Of a DNA stretch of 64,000 nucleotides, positions 1 through 10,617 are shown piece by piece. The notes beneath the pieces were generated by a model. The model was not told where the DNA came from. It saw only the letters and a program-made list of their open reading frames with translations, and did not search any database. The DNA is taken from assembly GCA_028023455.1 (NCBI GenBank), contig JAQFVV010000036.1, positions 3,442,452-3,506,451 on the forward strand, in the 5' to 3' direction. The number at the start of each line of letters is the position of its first letter. The stretch's first letter is position 1. The position numbers and the translations under genes were made by a program. The DNA comes from Epiperipatus broadwayi (taxonomy: Eukaryota; Onychophora; Udeonychophora; Euonychophora; Peripatidae).

Positions 1-819
1 TATGAGGGATGCAAAAAGCAAATTGAAAATGTTCGGTAGATTGCAGATTATGGATAATAAAAGAATAGCCAAAATAGTATTTAATTGGGTTACAAGTAAA
101 GGGCATCCAACAAGATGGGTGAGAAAGGTAATGTGGTATGCAGAAGATTTGGATAAAGAAGTTATTTTAGTATACTTGTACAAAAGATGGGATGATTGTG
201 TTAGGAGGATTGTTGAGTGTTATAGTGGGAAGGAGTGGGATAGAAAAATAGATGCATTAATAAAGAATAGGGAGTTGGAGAGATGGAGAACTAGTGTGGA
301 GAGTAAAACGAGTTTAAATATATATAAAAGTAAATGGAACATTGAGTGTGAGTTAATTTATGATAATAGTAAGGAAAATAGTTTATTGTTTAAGGCTCGA
401 ACGGGATCTTTAGCAACAAGGGAATATACATGGAAATGCAAAAATATGGGCGATTTAGTCTGTAAGTTGTGTAAAAATATTAGGCATCTGTTACTTCAAT
501 GTAAATGTTTGGAAGCAGAAAGGGTACAAATAATGAAGTTATGGAAGGTTAAATATGAACAAAGTGATTATACAGAAAGTGAGTTATTGGTTTTTATGCT
601 AGGTTTGGAAAAAATAAGGGGGATTTAGATATGAAGGTCATGGAGTTAACAAAGATTATGTTGTGGAAATGGGATGGAGCAGATTATGGGAAAACTTAGG
701 GTGGACAATGGAAAAGGAAGGTAAAGTGGCTAACAGGTTTCTCTGGGCATAGCTCCTGAGAGATTCCTGACTCTGTTTAAGGAGAAGTCACAGTACATCA
801 CATCACATCAACATCACAT
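1..819 (+). mobile_element. CR1-like LINE, copy 1: 3' end of ORF2 plus 3' UTR
   Basis: This is the C-terminal end of a non-LTR retrotransposon reverse-transcriptase polyprotein; its start lies outside the window. The frame is open from base 2 to 628. It ends in a zinc-binding tail seen as CKLC, then IRHLLLQC and KCLEAER, the C-x2-C..H..C arrangement common at LINE ORF2 C-termini. The frame is followed by a roughly 190 bp 3' UTR ending in CATCACATCA-type repeats. The same protein tail and the same UTR end (an AGATTCCTGAC motif, then an AGAAG-type segment and CATCACATC) recur at 30250-31106 (plus) and 35229-36100 (minus), which defines one family. This copy has the longest intact C-terminal frame of the three. 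Clade assignment (CR1-like) comes from copy 2, whose ORF1 has PHD and esterase motifs. Confidence 0.85.
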
Positions 820-1276
820 CGTCCGTCCCCCCCAAAGTTTCAAATCGATTAATTAAAACACTATCAGAAATATCCACAATAGGTCTTCATACACCAACCA
901 ATACTAACAGACTTATTAATAATTCAAAAGATAGAATTGACATCTCCCAAACTCCTCGGGTCATTTATAGTATGATGTGCCCTCAGCCCGGATGCCAGAC
1001 CACATACTATGGGGAAACAAAGATAACAATTGACAACAGAGCTGCTCACCACAGATACACATTTAAAAGGGCACAGAAAAACAATGATAACCCATCTACA
1101 TTTCTTGGGATTTTAAAAAGGACTGGTCATGACTTCATTTCCTCCAACCCAAGGATTGTAAGCATAGAGACAAATTACTAAAAAAAATTTAAGAGGCATA
1201 TATTATCAACAGCAATAACAACGCAATAAACAGACATGACACTTGCTTTGATATTTACAAAAAATGCACAACCTGA
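820..1276 (+). mobile_element. Penelope-like element fragment: GIY-YIG endonuclease end
   Basis: Reading in the frame of base 825, a coding stretch runs to 1181 and continues after a frameshift to about 1276. It begins with a VPPKVSNRLIK segment like the linker ahead of the Penelope endonuclease, then NRLINNSKD, then VIYSMMC-PQPGC-QTTYYGET followed by a conserved Arg (DNRAAHHRY). This is the GIY-YIG nuclease core: VIY for GIY, TYYGET for YIG, and the downstream Arg. A C-x5-C pair sits between the two halves. After the shift, EAYIINSNNNAINRH matches the usual end of the domain. Only the endonuclease end remains; no reverse-transcriptase part is visible. The fragment starts immediately after the LINE 3' tail. 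It is a relic, probably inactive. Confidence 0.75.
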
Positions 1277-1544
1277 ATCATTTGCATTTAATTTCCATAG
1301 CTTATGTCTAAGACAACCTATTGCACAGTTTCCAATTATGGCTATGATTATGAGTCAGAGAACCTCAAAAGCACTAAGCCTTAACTGAATTATTGATAAT
1401 TTTCATTTTATAACTTTTGAAAACGGCGTACTGTATGCACTTTGTAAATTATTAACACATCTATTAAAAACTTTTCTTTTACAGACGCAGATATATTCCC
1501 CTTTTATGTAATAAATTGTTTTTCTCTTCACTAGTGAAAATTGT
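1277..1544. other. Unassigned AT-rich spacer
   Basis: No open frame, repeat or RNA gene is supported here. Part of it may be untranslated sequence of the Penelope-like fragment. Confidence 0.4.
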
Positions 1545-2024
1545 AATTATAAATAAGCGACTTTTTTCGCATCCGTTAGTGAAGCTATAATTATACTATA
1601 ATGTGTAATAGGTCTGCTTAGCACTTTCAAGATTTAATGTCAATCTCATACTCATGGCTTTGTGAATGAATACTGTTGTGATTTATTGTACACATATACA
1701 AATGAGTTTGAATATTTAATTAGTCCATTGTTTAGAGAGAGCAAAGCATGCCTCTCTTCTATTAAAGGCACTGGGATCATTTGCAATGTAAAAAGCCTCT
1801 TTAACTTTTCTTTTGGCATCACTCTTCTCGGTACAAACTATTTAGACTAATTAAATATTCAAACTCATTTGCATATGTGTACAATAAATCACAACAGTCT
1901 TCATTCACAAAGCTATGAGTATGAGATTCAAACATTAAATCTCGAAAGCGCTAAGCAGACCTATTACACGTTATTTTAAGTATAATTATAGCTTCATGCG
2001 AAAAAAGTCGCATATTTATAATTC
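1545..2024. repeat. Long inverted-repeat (hairpin) element, family H1
   Basis: The left arm (1545-1723) and right arm (1847-2024) are near-identical reverse complements, both containing CGACTTTTTTCGCAT-like and TGTAATAGGTCTGCTTAGC segments. They flank a loop of about 120 bp. The short open frame at 1662-1850 simply runs through one arm and the loop and is not a gene. No transposase is present, so the element is non-autonomous. Only one copy of this family lies in the window. Confidence 0.85.
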
Positions 2025-2046
2025 CCTTTTAATATTATTTCCTTAA

Positions 2047-2200
2047 AAGCACTCCATCTAAATTTAATTAATTTCATCCATTATGTTTCAGCCAGTATTA
2101 GTCAAGATATGTATAGAAGTTAATCTCTTCTAATTCATGGACATCATTCTTTATTTTCTTCCTCTGACAATCCAATGAACATTTATTTAGTTGTTTTAGT
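2047..2200 (-). mobile_element. RTE LINE fragment (thumb region)
   Basis: The minus strand reads YTYL preceded by VHELEEINF, matching DELEKVNSYTYL in the RTE copy at 23950-24030. Further along, KCSLDCQRKKIK matches its NGFSQNMKIK. The fragment is severely truncated and decayed. Confidence 0.65.
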
Positions 2201-2359
2201 ATTGTAGAGTCATGATGTATGCTATATTTTTTCACAGGCCCTCCTTGTATACACTGTACATAGTATATAATAGCTGACATTTCGTTGTTAAACTTGATTA
2301 GAACAGAATACTTTTCTTTATTGAGTTGCAAGTATACAGTACTTTTCAACACACACACA

Positions 2360-2382
2360 ATATATATATATATATATATAAT
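2360..2382. repeat. (TA)n microsatellite
   Basis: Short TA run that directly borders the tail of the H2 hairpin element. Confidence 0.9.
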
Positions 2383-2389
2383 AATTAAA

Positions 2390-2740
2390 ACAAGTTATAA
2401 ATTTCATAACTTGCTTTTAAGCTTGCATTTTATGATCACTAGATGTAGCTTTAACAATAGCTCTAAACAAGCTTTGTTTACATAAATGCCGAAAGAGATA
2501 GAATTCAAAATCTCTATCGTTCTCCCTACCTCCAGCCCAGCTGGTTTTGAGCTTAATGGCTCACATCAGTGAAGGGCTGGGAGACTAGAAACTAGACCTT
2601 CACTAACATAAGCCATTAGCTCAAAACAAGCTGGTCTGTAGGTAGGGAAAAGGATAGAGATTTTGAAGTCTATCTCTTTCGGCACTTATGTAAACAAAGC
2701 TTGTTTAGAGCTATTGGTAAAGCTCCATCTAGCGATCATA
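2390..2740. repeat. Hairpin element, family H2, copy 1
   Basis: The left arm begins GATCACTAGATG at 2434 and the right arm ends at 2737 with its complement. Both arms carry AGCTCTAAACAAGCTTTG and GAGATAGA-type segments. The apical region holds CACATCAGTGAAGGGC. A single-sided tail (2390-2433, ACAAGTTATAAATTTC) lies outside the left arm only and is bordered by (TA)n. The right arm ends directly in a TA run. A second copy is at 54632-54980 with its tail on the opposite side. Confidence 0.85.
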
Positions 2741-3037
2741 TATATATAAAACAAAGGCAATTCTTTTATATGCATATAGTATGCATATGTAAATTAACAT
2801 TATAGTATGTTACTTAATTTATTATACAGAAGTGAAATAGGGACACCCTATTGGAGAATTATAAAGATATTAGAAAAGTCTCATTTAATGATGTGCCATA
2901 AAAGTTTAAAAAATACAGTTAAAAATCATAAAAATCAATCAGTATGTTCTTCAGCTTGATGTATAAGTTGCTAATGAACCCTTTTTTGTAAAATTACACC
3001 TCCATTAATGTATTGGACATGTAAAATAAATGAATAC
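2741..3037. other. Unassigned AT-rich spacer
   Basis: No gene or recognised repeat seen. Confidence 0.4.
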
Positions 3038-3291
3038 AATTTATCCAAACCACGTTGAACACTTTTCAGCAAAACTCTTTATTTGTACATATATACATAC
3101 ACCTTATGTTTCGACTGTCCTGCAGCAGAGACCGTTCACTTTAATCTCTTAAAAAAATGTTTTACATTTTTAAGAGATTAAAGTGAACTGGCTCTGAAGA
3201 AGACTGCAGGACAGTTGAGACATAAGGTGTATGTGTATATGTACAAATAAATAGTTTTGCTGAAAAGTGTTCAAAGTAGTTTGGATAAATT
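3038..3291. repeat. Near-perfect 254 bp palindrome, family H3
   Basis: The arms 3038-3160 and 3165-3291 are almost perfect reverse complements, with a centre of only a few bases around 3162 (AAAATGTTTTACATTTT). Each arm carries the core CTGTCCTGCAG followed by an AGAG segment. The same core occurs in the hairpin at 33690-34215. A T run (3289-3306) follows directly. A transcript would fold into one long rod. Confidence 0.9.
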
Positions 3292-4004
3292 TTTTTTTTT
3301 TTTTTTATAGGATATTACAGCAAAATAAAGAAAAGTGTGATTTTGGTAATATTTATAAAATAAATGAACAATGAAATTTGTCATGAGTGTTTTATACTGA
3401 ACTCGAGCATGGTTGTCATAGGAGATAGATCCCATCTACAATATAAAAGTTACCTCCAATAAATTCTAAAAAAGTACAGTGATAACTGTTTTCTTTGGGA
3501 GGATATGGCAGAGAATAGTACACATTGGAGAGCTATAGTTAAACATGATGGTGTATTTCAGAAAGGAATGTTTCTACTGAAAGAATTAAAAGGCAATATT
3601 ATGAAATGTCAATAAACAGAAAAATGGATCAGCATATTTATATGAGAATGTGATTAATTTGTAGTGTCAATGCAAAATTCATCTCTAGAGTAGTCGTTTT
3701 TTGTCCTCCTTTTTTTATTTTGGGAATGAAATGTTCATGCTCATTTATGAATGATTATTTATTACTGTCATTAGAAACAAAATTTTTAAAAAATAATAAT
3801 ATATGGTAAGTGGGAACATTGTAGTTCATGCTTCTGCTGCTAAATCCCACTTGTGGGGACTCCCGAACCAATCTGACAACTATTATCATCAAGAGTTGTG
3901 TTGCATTGTAATAAATGTTTTTATTATATGTGTCATACTTATTTATTGATGTTTGTAATGGATGCAAAGTTGGAACAACATGACAATGTTTTCTGTTATG
4001 GAAA
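3292..4004. other. Unassigned spacer before the mariner relic
   Basis: AT-rich, with a T homopolymer at its start. The N-terminal part of the mariner transposase would be expected near its right end, but I could not align it. Confidence 0.4.
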
Positions 4005-4930
4005 ATGGCAGGGGAAACAGTTATAATGCATGAAACAGCTTATGGCAAGCTGCTCTGGGAAAAACACAACTTTATGAGCAGTTTAATGGAAGTATCAAAT
4101 TCTGCATGTCCCAGAAAAACCCAGCAAGTGAAATTCAATGTCAAGACAATGCTGACCTTTTTTAGATGCAAACAACACTCAGAACTCATTCATGATGATC
4201 AGATATTTTACTTACAAGTTTGCCTGGTGTGGTAAAATGAAAACATCCTGATTTGTGGCAAAGTGGCAAGTGCAATCTTAGCCAGGACAATACACTACCA
4301 CACAAAATCTTGAGTGTGCTATAATTTTTAATTAAAAACAGCATGACACAGCTTATTCATCAGCCATATTCATCTAATCTTGGACTGTGCTTTTTTTATT
4401 CCCCTGAATAAAAAAATAAACAGGCAAAACTCTCCATACAGTAATGCAACTCAGTGCAAGCCAGAGTAATCAATGGATGCCAGAAGGCTTGTGCATAAAA
4501 TCCCCATCTAGTGCCTACTCATCCAATATCCCTAGACTAGTTTCTAATTTGTGACCTTCATCATTGAAGAGCCTTAGATCTGAGAGCACTGCACCTAGAT
4601 CTTAGGATATTGGATGACTAGGTACTAGATAGGGATTTTATGCACAAGCCTTCTGGCATCCATTGATTACTCTGGCTTGCACTGAGTGGGACTATGGGGA
4701 GTTTTTACTGTTTTAATAACAGTTATGAGCAAGTATAAGAAATGGTGATCATGTGAAGTTTGGTGGTGTAATGAAAAAATACCTAAAAAAAAAAAAAGTT
4801 TTGCAGATTTGAAAATGTGAAGAAAAAAAAACATTGGAGATATTAAACTCCATCACTTAGCAAGATTTTTAGAACTATTTTGAAAAGTGTAAAACCCATT
4901 TAGACCAGTTCAGTGCATTAAATTAGCTAT
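4005..4930 (+). pseudogene. Mariner-type transposase relic, split by a hairpin insertion
   Basis: Fragments match the catalytic and C-terminal parts of a mariner (DD34D-type) transposase. These are VKTMLTFF with FYLQV (4130-4220), SQDNTLPHK for the usual HHDNAPAH (about 4285), NSMTQL then PYSSNLG for the PYSPDLAP block (about 4340-4380), and after the insertion KKKTLEILNSIT, QDF, NYFEKCKTHLDQ (about 4810-4910). The first catalytic region is degraded, and stops and shifts are frequent, so it encodes no active enzyme. The break at 4419-4769 is exactly the H5 hairpin element, so the mariner was present before that element inserted. Mariner enzymes cut and paste DNA at TA sites. No terminal repeats could be placed. 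Confidence 0.72.
4419..4769. repeat. Hairpin element, family H5, copy 1, with 12 bp target-site duplication
   Basis: The terminus GGCAAAACTCTCC starts at 4423. The complementary arm ends near 4709. The apical region is ACCTTCATCATTGAAGAGCC (4554-4573). A tail of about 60 bp (4710-4769) lies on the right only and contains TCACATGATC (reverse strand, 4747-4756). Flanks AATAAAAAAATA (4407-4418) and AATGAAAAAATA (4770-4781) form a 12 bp duplication with one mismatch. Host sequence on both sides is mariner transposase. Other copies: 13618-13886, 38757-39094 and 47354-47578. Confidence 0.82.
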
Positions 4931-5495
4931 ATTTTTAAAAAGATTAAATTTATAACACCTAAAAATAAATACACATTTTTTTTTACAAAATTCCGGCTAT
5001 TTTGGGGTACCTCCTTAATGGAAGGAACACATTTATATATAGATTTTACTGAATATGTATTTACTCATTCATTCTATAAAAAAATAAGAATAAAAAAAAA
5101 CTTACAGTACCATATTTTTATTTTCAAAGTAAAGTAAATAATGAAATGTCCGAGTTTCATCACAATTCGATACACTCTGGGTGATATTTTTTGTAATATT
5201 TTATCAAGCAAAATACTTTACATCAAAGTCAGAAACAGTAATAAAGAATGAATAAGTTGTATATGGTTTCAACATAGACCAAAGATTTTAGTAATAAACA
5301 TGATAATGTATGACACTTCAAAATAGAAAAATGGTTGCTCCCATACTGGGAAATTTATTTACAAATTCAATTATTTTAAAAAAATTGCATACTGCACTTT
5401 AAGAGTGACAAATGGATGCTTGAGTTCTGTAAAATACATTTATAAATGTATTGCTTTTTTGTTTGTTTATTTACATTTTTGTTTATTTATATATA
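4931..5495. other. Unassigned AT-rich spacer
   Basis: No coding frame, RNA gene or recognised repeat. Confidence 0.4.
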
Positions 5496-5608
5496 TTTTT
5501 TTTTCTTCATATGTCATAGCATCGGCCAGGATGCGAACCCACAACCATCTGCAACCAACTACTTGCTTGCAAGGTAGCTGTGATGACCTCTTGGCTAACA
5601 ATGCTTGA
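5496..5608 (-). mobile_element. tRNA-derived SINE, type A
   Basis: On the minus strand the element starts near GTCAAGC. It carries an A-box-like TTAGCCAAGAGG and a B-box-like GGGTTCGCATCC, then ends CTATGACATATGAAG plus an A run (T run at 5496-5504). Two further copies at 10917-11026 and 25447-25555 share the whole sequence. The tRNA-like head is followed by almost no tRNA-unrelated body, so this is a very short SINE. Confidence 0.85.
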
Positions 5609-5640
5609 CGTTCTATTTTTTAGATAAGTCTATCATTGAA

Positions 5641-6830
5641 GTTGTGTATATTTATACAACAGCTTGCAGCTTCACTGTGTTTACATTTAATCCTACTTTA
5701 CTATTTCCATCTGATAACTCTTGTAACATTTCTTGAAGGTTTGAAATACTACTTGCAATAAGAACAACCTTTAAGCATGAGCACTTGAAAATGCAAAGGT
5801 AGGGACCTCTACAGGTCTTAACCACAAGCTTACACATTGGAAGAAAAGAGGGGAACCCTTCTTTACTTCAACCTACTTTATATATAAATAAGTGAAGCTG
5901 AAGCAGTTAGAACTGAGAGCATTAAGCTATTCAATACTTCAATGATTTAAGTCCACAATTCCTATTACCCATTAGTACTCATGAAATCTTTCGATTTACA
6001 ATGAGTCAATGGAAAGATCTTATTAATTGTCAACTTAATCAGTGAAGTATTGAATAGCTTCATGCTCTCAGTTCTAACTGCTTTAGCTTCACGTATTTAT
6101 GTAGAAAGTAGGTTGAAGTAAAGAAGGGTCCCCCTCTTTTCTTCCAATGTGTAAGCTTGTGGTTAAGACCTGTAGAGGTCCCTACCTTTGCATTTTCAAG
6201 CATACATGCTTAAAGGTTTATTACCTTAGTAAATATTACTTATGTAATCAATGTGTGTTAAATAAATTTATAAGAATAACATTATCTGCAATATCTACAT
6301 GACTAAAATAATTTTTGTTTGCTATTATTTCCTTAGTTTTCCATTTTAACTTGAAAACACTTCTAGTAAAACTATTGTAAAAAATGTTAAAGGCATGTAA
6401 TCACCTTAACATATACCCTTTTTATTGTTTTCTTAGTACTACCACATAATCCAAACAATGACTGCATTTTAGTAAATATTCTGTAGAATGTAGCAATAGT
6501 TTTTAATCCATATCTTGATGATCCAATGTTTTAACAACTGTAGAAAGGCTTACAGAATCAAATACCTATACATAATCTACAAATCCAAATCACAATAATT
6601 CATTTTCATTGGACCTTTTTATAACTTCTCTCAATATTAGGATGTGATCTACAAAACTTAGCTAGTTCTTTTTATTGACATGAATCCAAAGTTCATTATA
6701 TTTTGTATAGAACGAAAAAAATTGAGAGGTCTATAATTTCTAATATCTTCTTTATCATCTACCATTGCATTCTTCCACTAATCTGATATATCTTTATGAT
6801 TTAAACATTTGGTATTATCATAATCAATGC
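5641..6830 (-). mobile_element. RTE LINE fragment interrupted by hairpin H7
   Basis: The two parts, 5641-5768 and 6270-6830, match consecutive stretches of the RTE copy at 44640-45320. Matching landmarks include TCTGATAACTCTTG, then after the insertion ATCTGCAA, TCTACATGAC, GATCCAATG and TTCTAATATCTTCTTTATC. They correspond to the RT palm around the catalytic FADD box. Stops and shifts abound, so it is a dead copy. The 501 bp between the parts is the H7 hairpin, which arrived later. Confidence 0.75.
5769..6269. repeat. Hairpin element, family H7, nested in RTE, 11 bp target-site duplication
   Basis: The left arm starts at 5769 with CTTTAAGCATG. The right arm ends near 6219 with its complement (CATGCTTAAAG). 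The arms include GGTAGGGACCTCTACAGGTC and GTAAGCTTGTGGTTAAGACC-type matches and flank a loop of about 110 bp. A tail of about 50 bp (6220-6269) is present on the right only. Flanks ATAAGAACAAC (5758-5768) and ATAAGAATAAC (6270-6280) form an 11 bp duplication with one mismatch, and RTE sequence resumes correctly on each side. Confidence 0.82.
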
Positions 6831-7611
6831 ATTGGAGGTATAGGAATACACCTTGAAGAACAATCATTTCAATGTTCAAACCATAAAATAAATATAATAA
6901 TCAAAGAATTAAAGAATACTTATTCCATCTTTAAAAGTACATGACTTCATCTTTCCCAGTCTCTGGATTCATCTGTATCATTGGATTATTTATAAGATAC
7001 TATGCAAACTATCATTATAATTAAGGCACCACCTAATAGATATTATTAGGGAAAGATTGCCTCTCTATATAACAGATTGTTTTACAAATTTTCCTCATAA
7101 CATCCCTAAGTTTTATGCTTATCGATCCACAACTCTTGAAAACTAATACTGACCTATACATGGCCTTCAATGTATTATACCTGACCAAATCAAGGATCAC
7201 ATGAATAATTCTTTGATAGAAATTAGCATGGAATTAATATTAATACTTGACAGTCTATAATACAATAAACTGAATCTGCATAATATATAACAAATAACAA
7301 TATAATAAACATTTACTGAATATATTAATAACAAATTAATTCATCATAAGATGCACTTTCTTACACTTTAAATCTTCAATACTTCATCTATGCCATTAGA
7401 TATTTTTTTATACAATTGCAAAATTATATAATATTTTGTTATTTTTTCAAATTTAAATTGTATTCTTCATAAAATAATATTTATCAGATTATTATTTTTA
7501 AAACTAGTGATAAGCAATATATGATTAGGTGACTTTATATCTAGGTTACATTTTAAATCATATTTCACAAGCAAAAATAGACAATGCACATCAACATAAC
7601 ATACTATGACA
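6831..7611. other. Unassigned AT-rich spacer
   Basis: No gene or recognised repeat seen. Confidence 0.4.
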
Positions 7612-8375
7612 AAACTTGAACTGAATCAAACCACTTTGAAAAGGTATAACCATATAGATATATTCTCACTTAATAGCATCAAGTTAACTTGGTGAATTCT
7701 TACCTGAATCATAGTGCAATATTAATTAACTAACTGCACCAGAAGCAAGATAAATATACAGTTTATAAAATATGCAAATTATTGCAGCAAGAAATATGAA
7801 TTATAAATATCAGATGTTCCATTTTTTGACAAATGGGTGCAAGACTCCTTCCAGTTAATTGAATTCAGATCTCTTGCAAATAATCCATGACTCCTTGAAC
7901 TTTCTCTTAAGATCATCACTCTTTATGCAGATGGTCTTAATATTAGAAGGGAAAAACATGTCCTGTAGCAAGCTTATGATCCAGGAAGTTTGTCTTATGT
8001 TTCCTCGATCACAATCCTGCTACAGAATATATTCTTTCCTCATCTAACATTAAGAGCATCTGCATAGAGAAGGATAATCATAAGAGAAAGTTCAAGGAAG
8101 CATGGATTATTGGAAGAGACCTGAATTCAATCAACAGGAAGGGGTCTTGCATCTCTTTGCCAAAAAATGGAACATCTGACATTTATAATTTACATTTCTT
8201 GCTGCAATAAATGGCATATTTATAAAATATATATCCCACCTGCTCCAGTGCAGTTAGTTAATTAATTTTTGTACTATGATTCTGGTGACAATTTGCTGAA
8301 AGTTAACTCGGTGCTACTAAATGAAAATATATCTATACAGTTATACATAGTGGCTTGACTAAGTTTAAGTTTTTT
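7612..8375. repeat. Largest hairpin element of the window, family H8
   Basis: The left arm (about 7612-7950) and right arm (about 8038-8375) are diverged reverse complements. Shared anchors include ATTGCAGCAAGAAAT, CAGATGTTCCATTTTTTG, CTTGAACTTTCTCTTA and ATGCAGATG. The loop is about 90 bp. The 62-codon open frame at 7859-8047 runs through the left arm and loop and is not a gene. Single copy in the window. Confidence 0.85.
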
Positions 8376-8640
8376 CAGAGTGCTTCATTGGTATATGAAA
8401 AGAGTTTCATGTTAAATAAATACATCAATATAACATCTAACATTAAGATATCACAGATAAGTTTAAGGTTTATACATTAAAATGGTATATTCCTGACTTA
8501 ATATATGTTTCACCTATTTTACCCCAAAGCTCCATCTGTGCTGGATTTAAACCTTTCTGAGTATACATATAGAAGCATCAACACAGTTATATATGTATCA
8601 CCATACATATATATGTCAATAAACAACTGTAATATCATCA

Positions 8641-8645
<5 letters not shown>

Positions 8646-8701
<56 letters not shown>
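8646..8701. repeat. (TA)n microsatellite
   Basis: Uninterrupted TA run of about 56 bp. Confidence 0.95.
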
Positions 8702-8707
<6 letters not shown>

Positions 8708-9798
8708 TGTGTATATATATTACAGTGTGTATATTTATTCTAAACAAATCTTTTAAAATTATAGATTTTATATTTGTTAAATCAGTCAATTTGTTATTTT
8801 ATATTAAATATCACATGTATATGTATGAATTTCACATATCGCCATGATACATATATAATGAAATGTTATTTAAAGATTTTCTAATAATTCTTAATGTTAA
8901 ATTGAAGTTGTAGTAAAAAAGAAGCATGCCGCCCCACACCTGATAACTATAGTATGAGAGCAAGGTTTTGAAATCTTATTTTTTGCAATAATATTTTCCA
9001 AAAATGTATTTTATAAATAACAAAATTCACTGAGCTGGAAAAATTTCCAAGTCTTTAGGAAATCAAGATGGCCCAAGTTAAATTAAATGTACTCAGTTAA
9101 AATGTAAACAAAAGTTTAATCGATTTGGTAAATTTAAAATATAAGACAGTAGACATGTGCTAATGAATTTACCAGCTCTAAATCCATCTTGTTGACAAAA
9201 TATTGTAGGATTTAAAAATCAAATAAATACCCTATATATTTGCAACCTTGAATTCTCACTCTGAAAAGTTTAACAAGTGTTGCTACCAGAATCCACACCC
9301 ATTTTAACTTTGAAATGGTGGAATAGGAGGCCATAGATTACCATTTTTCCTGTGGGAAGAGGGTGATCTCAAATCCCACCCTACATGCTGTAATGGCATA
9401 TAACCATCATCATGGAGATGGGAGATTTCCATAGCCTGCTGTAAAAGAAAGACACCTTAAACCATGCAACCTATCCAGAGTAGAGTGCCACTATGCCTAC
9501 CACCCAATATACCTGAAGTATCAATTGCAGTAAAGAGTATTGATATTTTTTTCAAAAACTGCAAAGCCCTTAACTGATCTGTAAACCTTTAACTTTAATA
9601 TTTATAGCTAGCTAATATAATGTAATTGAAAGTTCATCAGTTATTCTTAAAATTCTTTTAAAATAATGTAATTAAATGTGTATAAATCTTGCCTGAGTTC
9701 ATCTTTATAATGCAATTTTATTTCTCTAAATCATAATAGCTGTAATCAGTTATTATCTAAATTTCTTAATATTGTGATTATGGCTTATATTATATATA
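8702..9798. other. Unassigned spacer with a richer pocket at about 9290-9540
   Basis: Mostly AT-rich. The 9290-9540 pocket has visibly higher GC (GGTGGAATAGGAGGCC, CCATAGCCTGCTG), but no open frame or splice-flanked exon could be supported. It may be an old repeat. Confidence 0.35.
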
Positions 9799-10602
9799 GA
9801 GCAAGCAAAATAAGCTCTTAACAAGCATTGAGAATATCCTCAACCCCAGACCAGTTTCTGCTTCTGGCATCATCAGTGAGGTGCCAGGGTATTCAATCAT
9901 GAGATTAAAAATACTATGACAAGCCCAGCACTTTATCTAATGTATAACTATTGAGTAGAAAATCTGAAATTGTTATAGACATCCATATGTCTTCCAATCC
10001 AGCTATCTAAATCAAATAGCCATATGGGACTGAACTAAGTTCAGATACACCATATATTAGTAGCTTTAGCAATATAAAATCGCCAATGCCTTAATAGCAA
10101 AAAATTAAATAATAATAAAAAAAATCAAGTCAGATGTCACATGACTTAATTTAATAAAGCTCGTATTTACAAATGTTAAATATAGAGCTTGCAAAATAAG
10201 TTCTTAACAAGCTTTGTGAATATTCTCAACCCCAGACCGTTTTCTGCTTCTGGCATCATCAGTGAGGTGCCAGGATATTCAGTCATTAGATTAAAAATAC
10301 TATGACAAACTCAGCACCTTATCTAATGTATAATTATTGAGAAGCAGAAACAGGTCTGGGGTTGAGGATATTCTCAAAGCTTGTTAAGAGCTTATTTTGC
10401 AAGCTCTATATATAACATTTGTAAATACGAGCTTTATTAAATTAGGTCATGTGACATCTGACTTGATTTTTTTTTTGATTTTTTTTTTTGCTATTAAGGC
10501 TTTGGCGATTTTATATTGCTAAAGCTATTAATATATGGTGTATCTGAACTTAGTACAGTCCCATATGGTTATTTGAGTTAGATAGCTGGATTGGAAGACA
10601 TA
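9799..10602. repeat. Composite nested hairpin element, family H9
   Basis: Outer arms 9987-10184 and 10407-10602 are reverse complements; both include a CCATATGG-type segment and GCTTTAGCAATATAAAATCGCC. Between them lies a complete inner hairpin (10185-10406) with termini GAGCTTGCAAAATAAG and its complement, stem CTCAACCCCAGACC, and apical GGCATCATCAGTGAGGTGCC. A direct repeat of the inner left half precedes the whole at 9799-9986. TCACATGACT (10137-10146) and its complement (10445-10454) flank the inner hairpin. A simple copy of the inner hairpin is at 24916-25121. Confidence 0.83.
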
Positions 10603-10617
10603 ATATTTAATGATATA

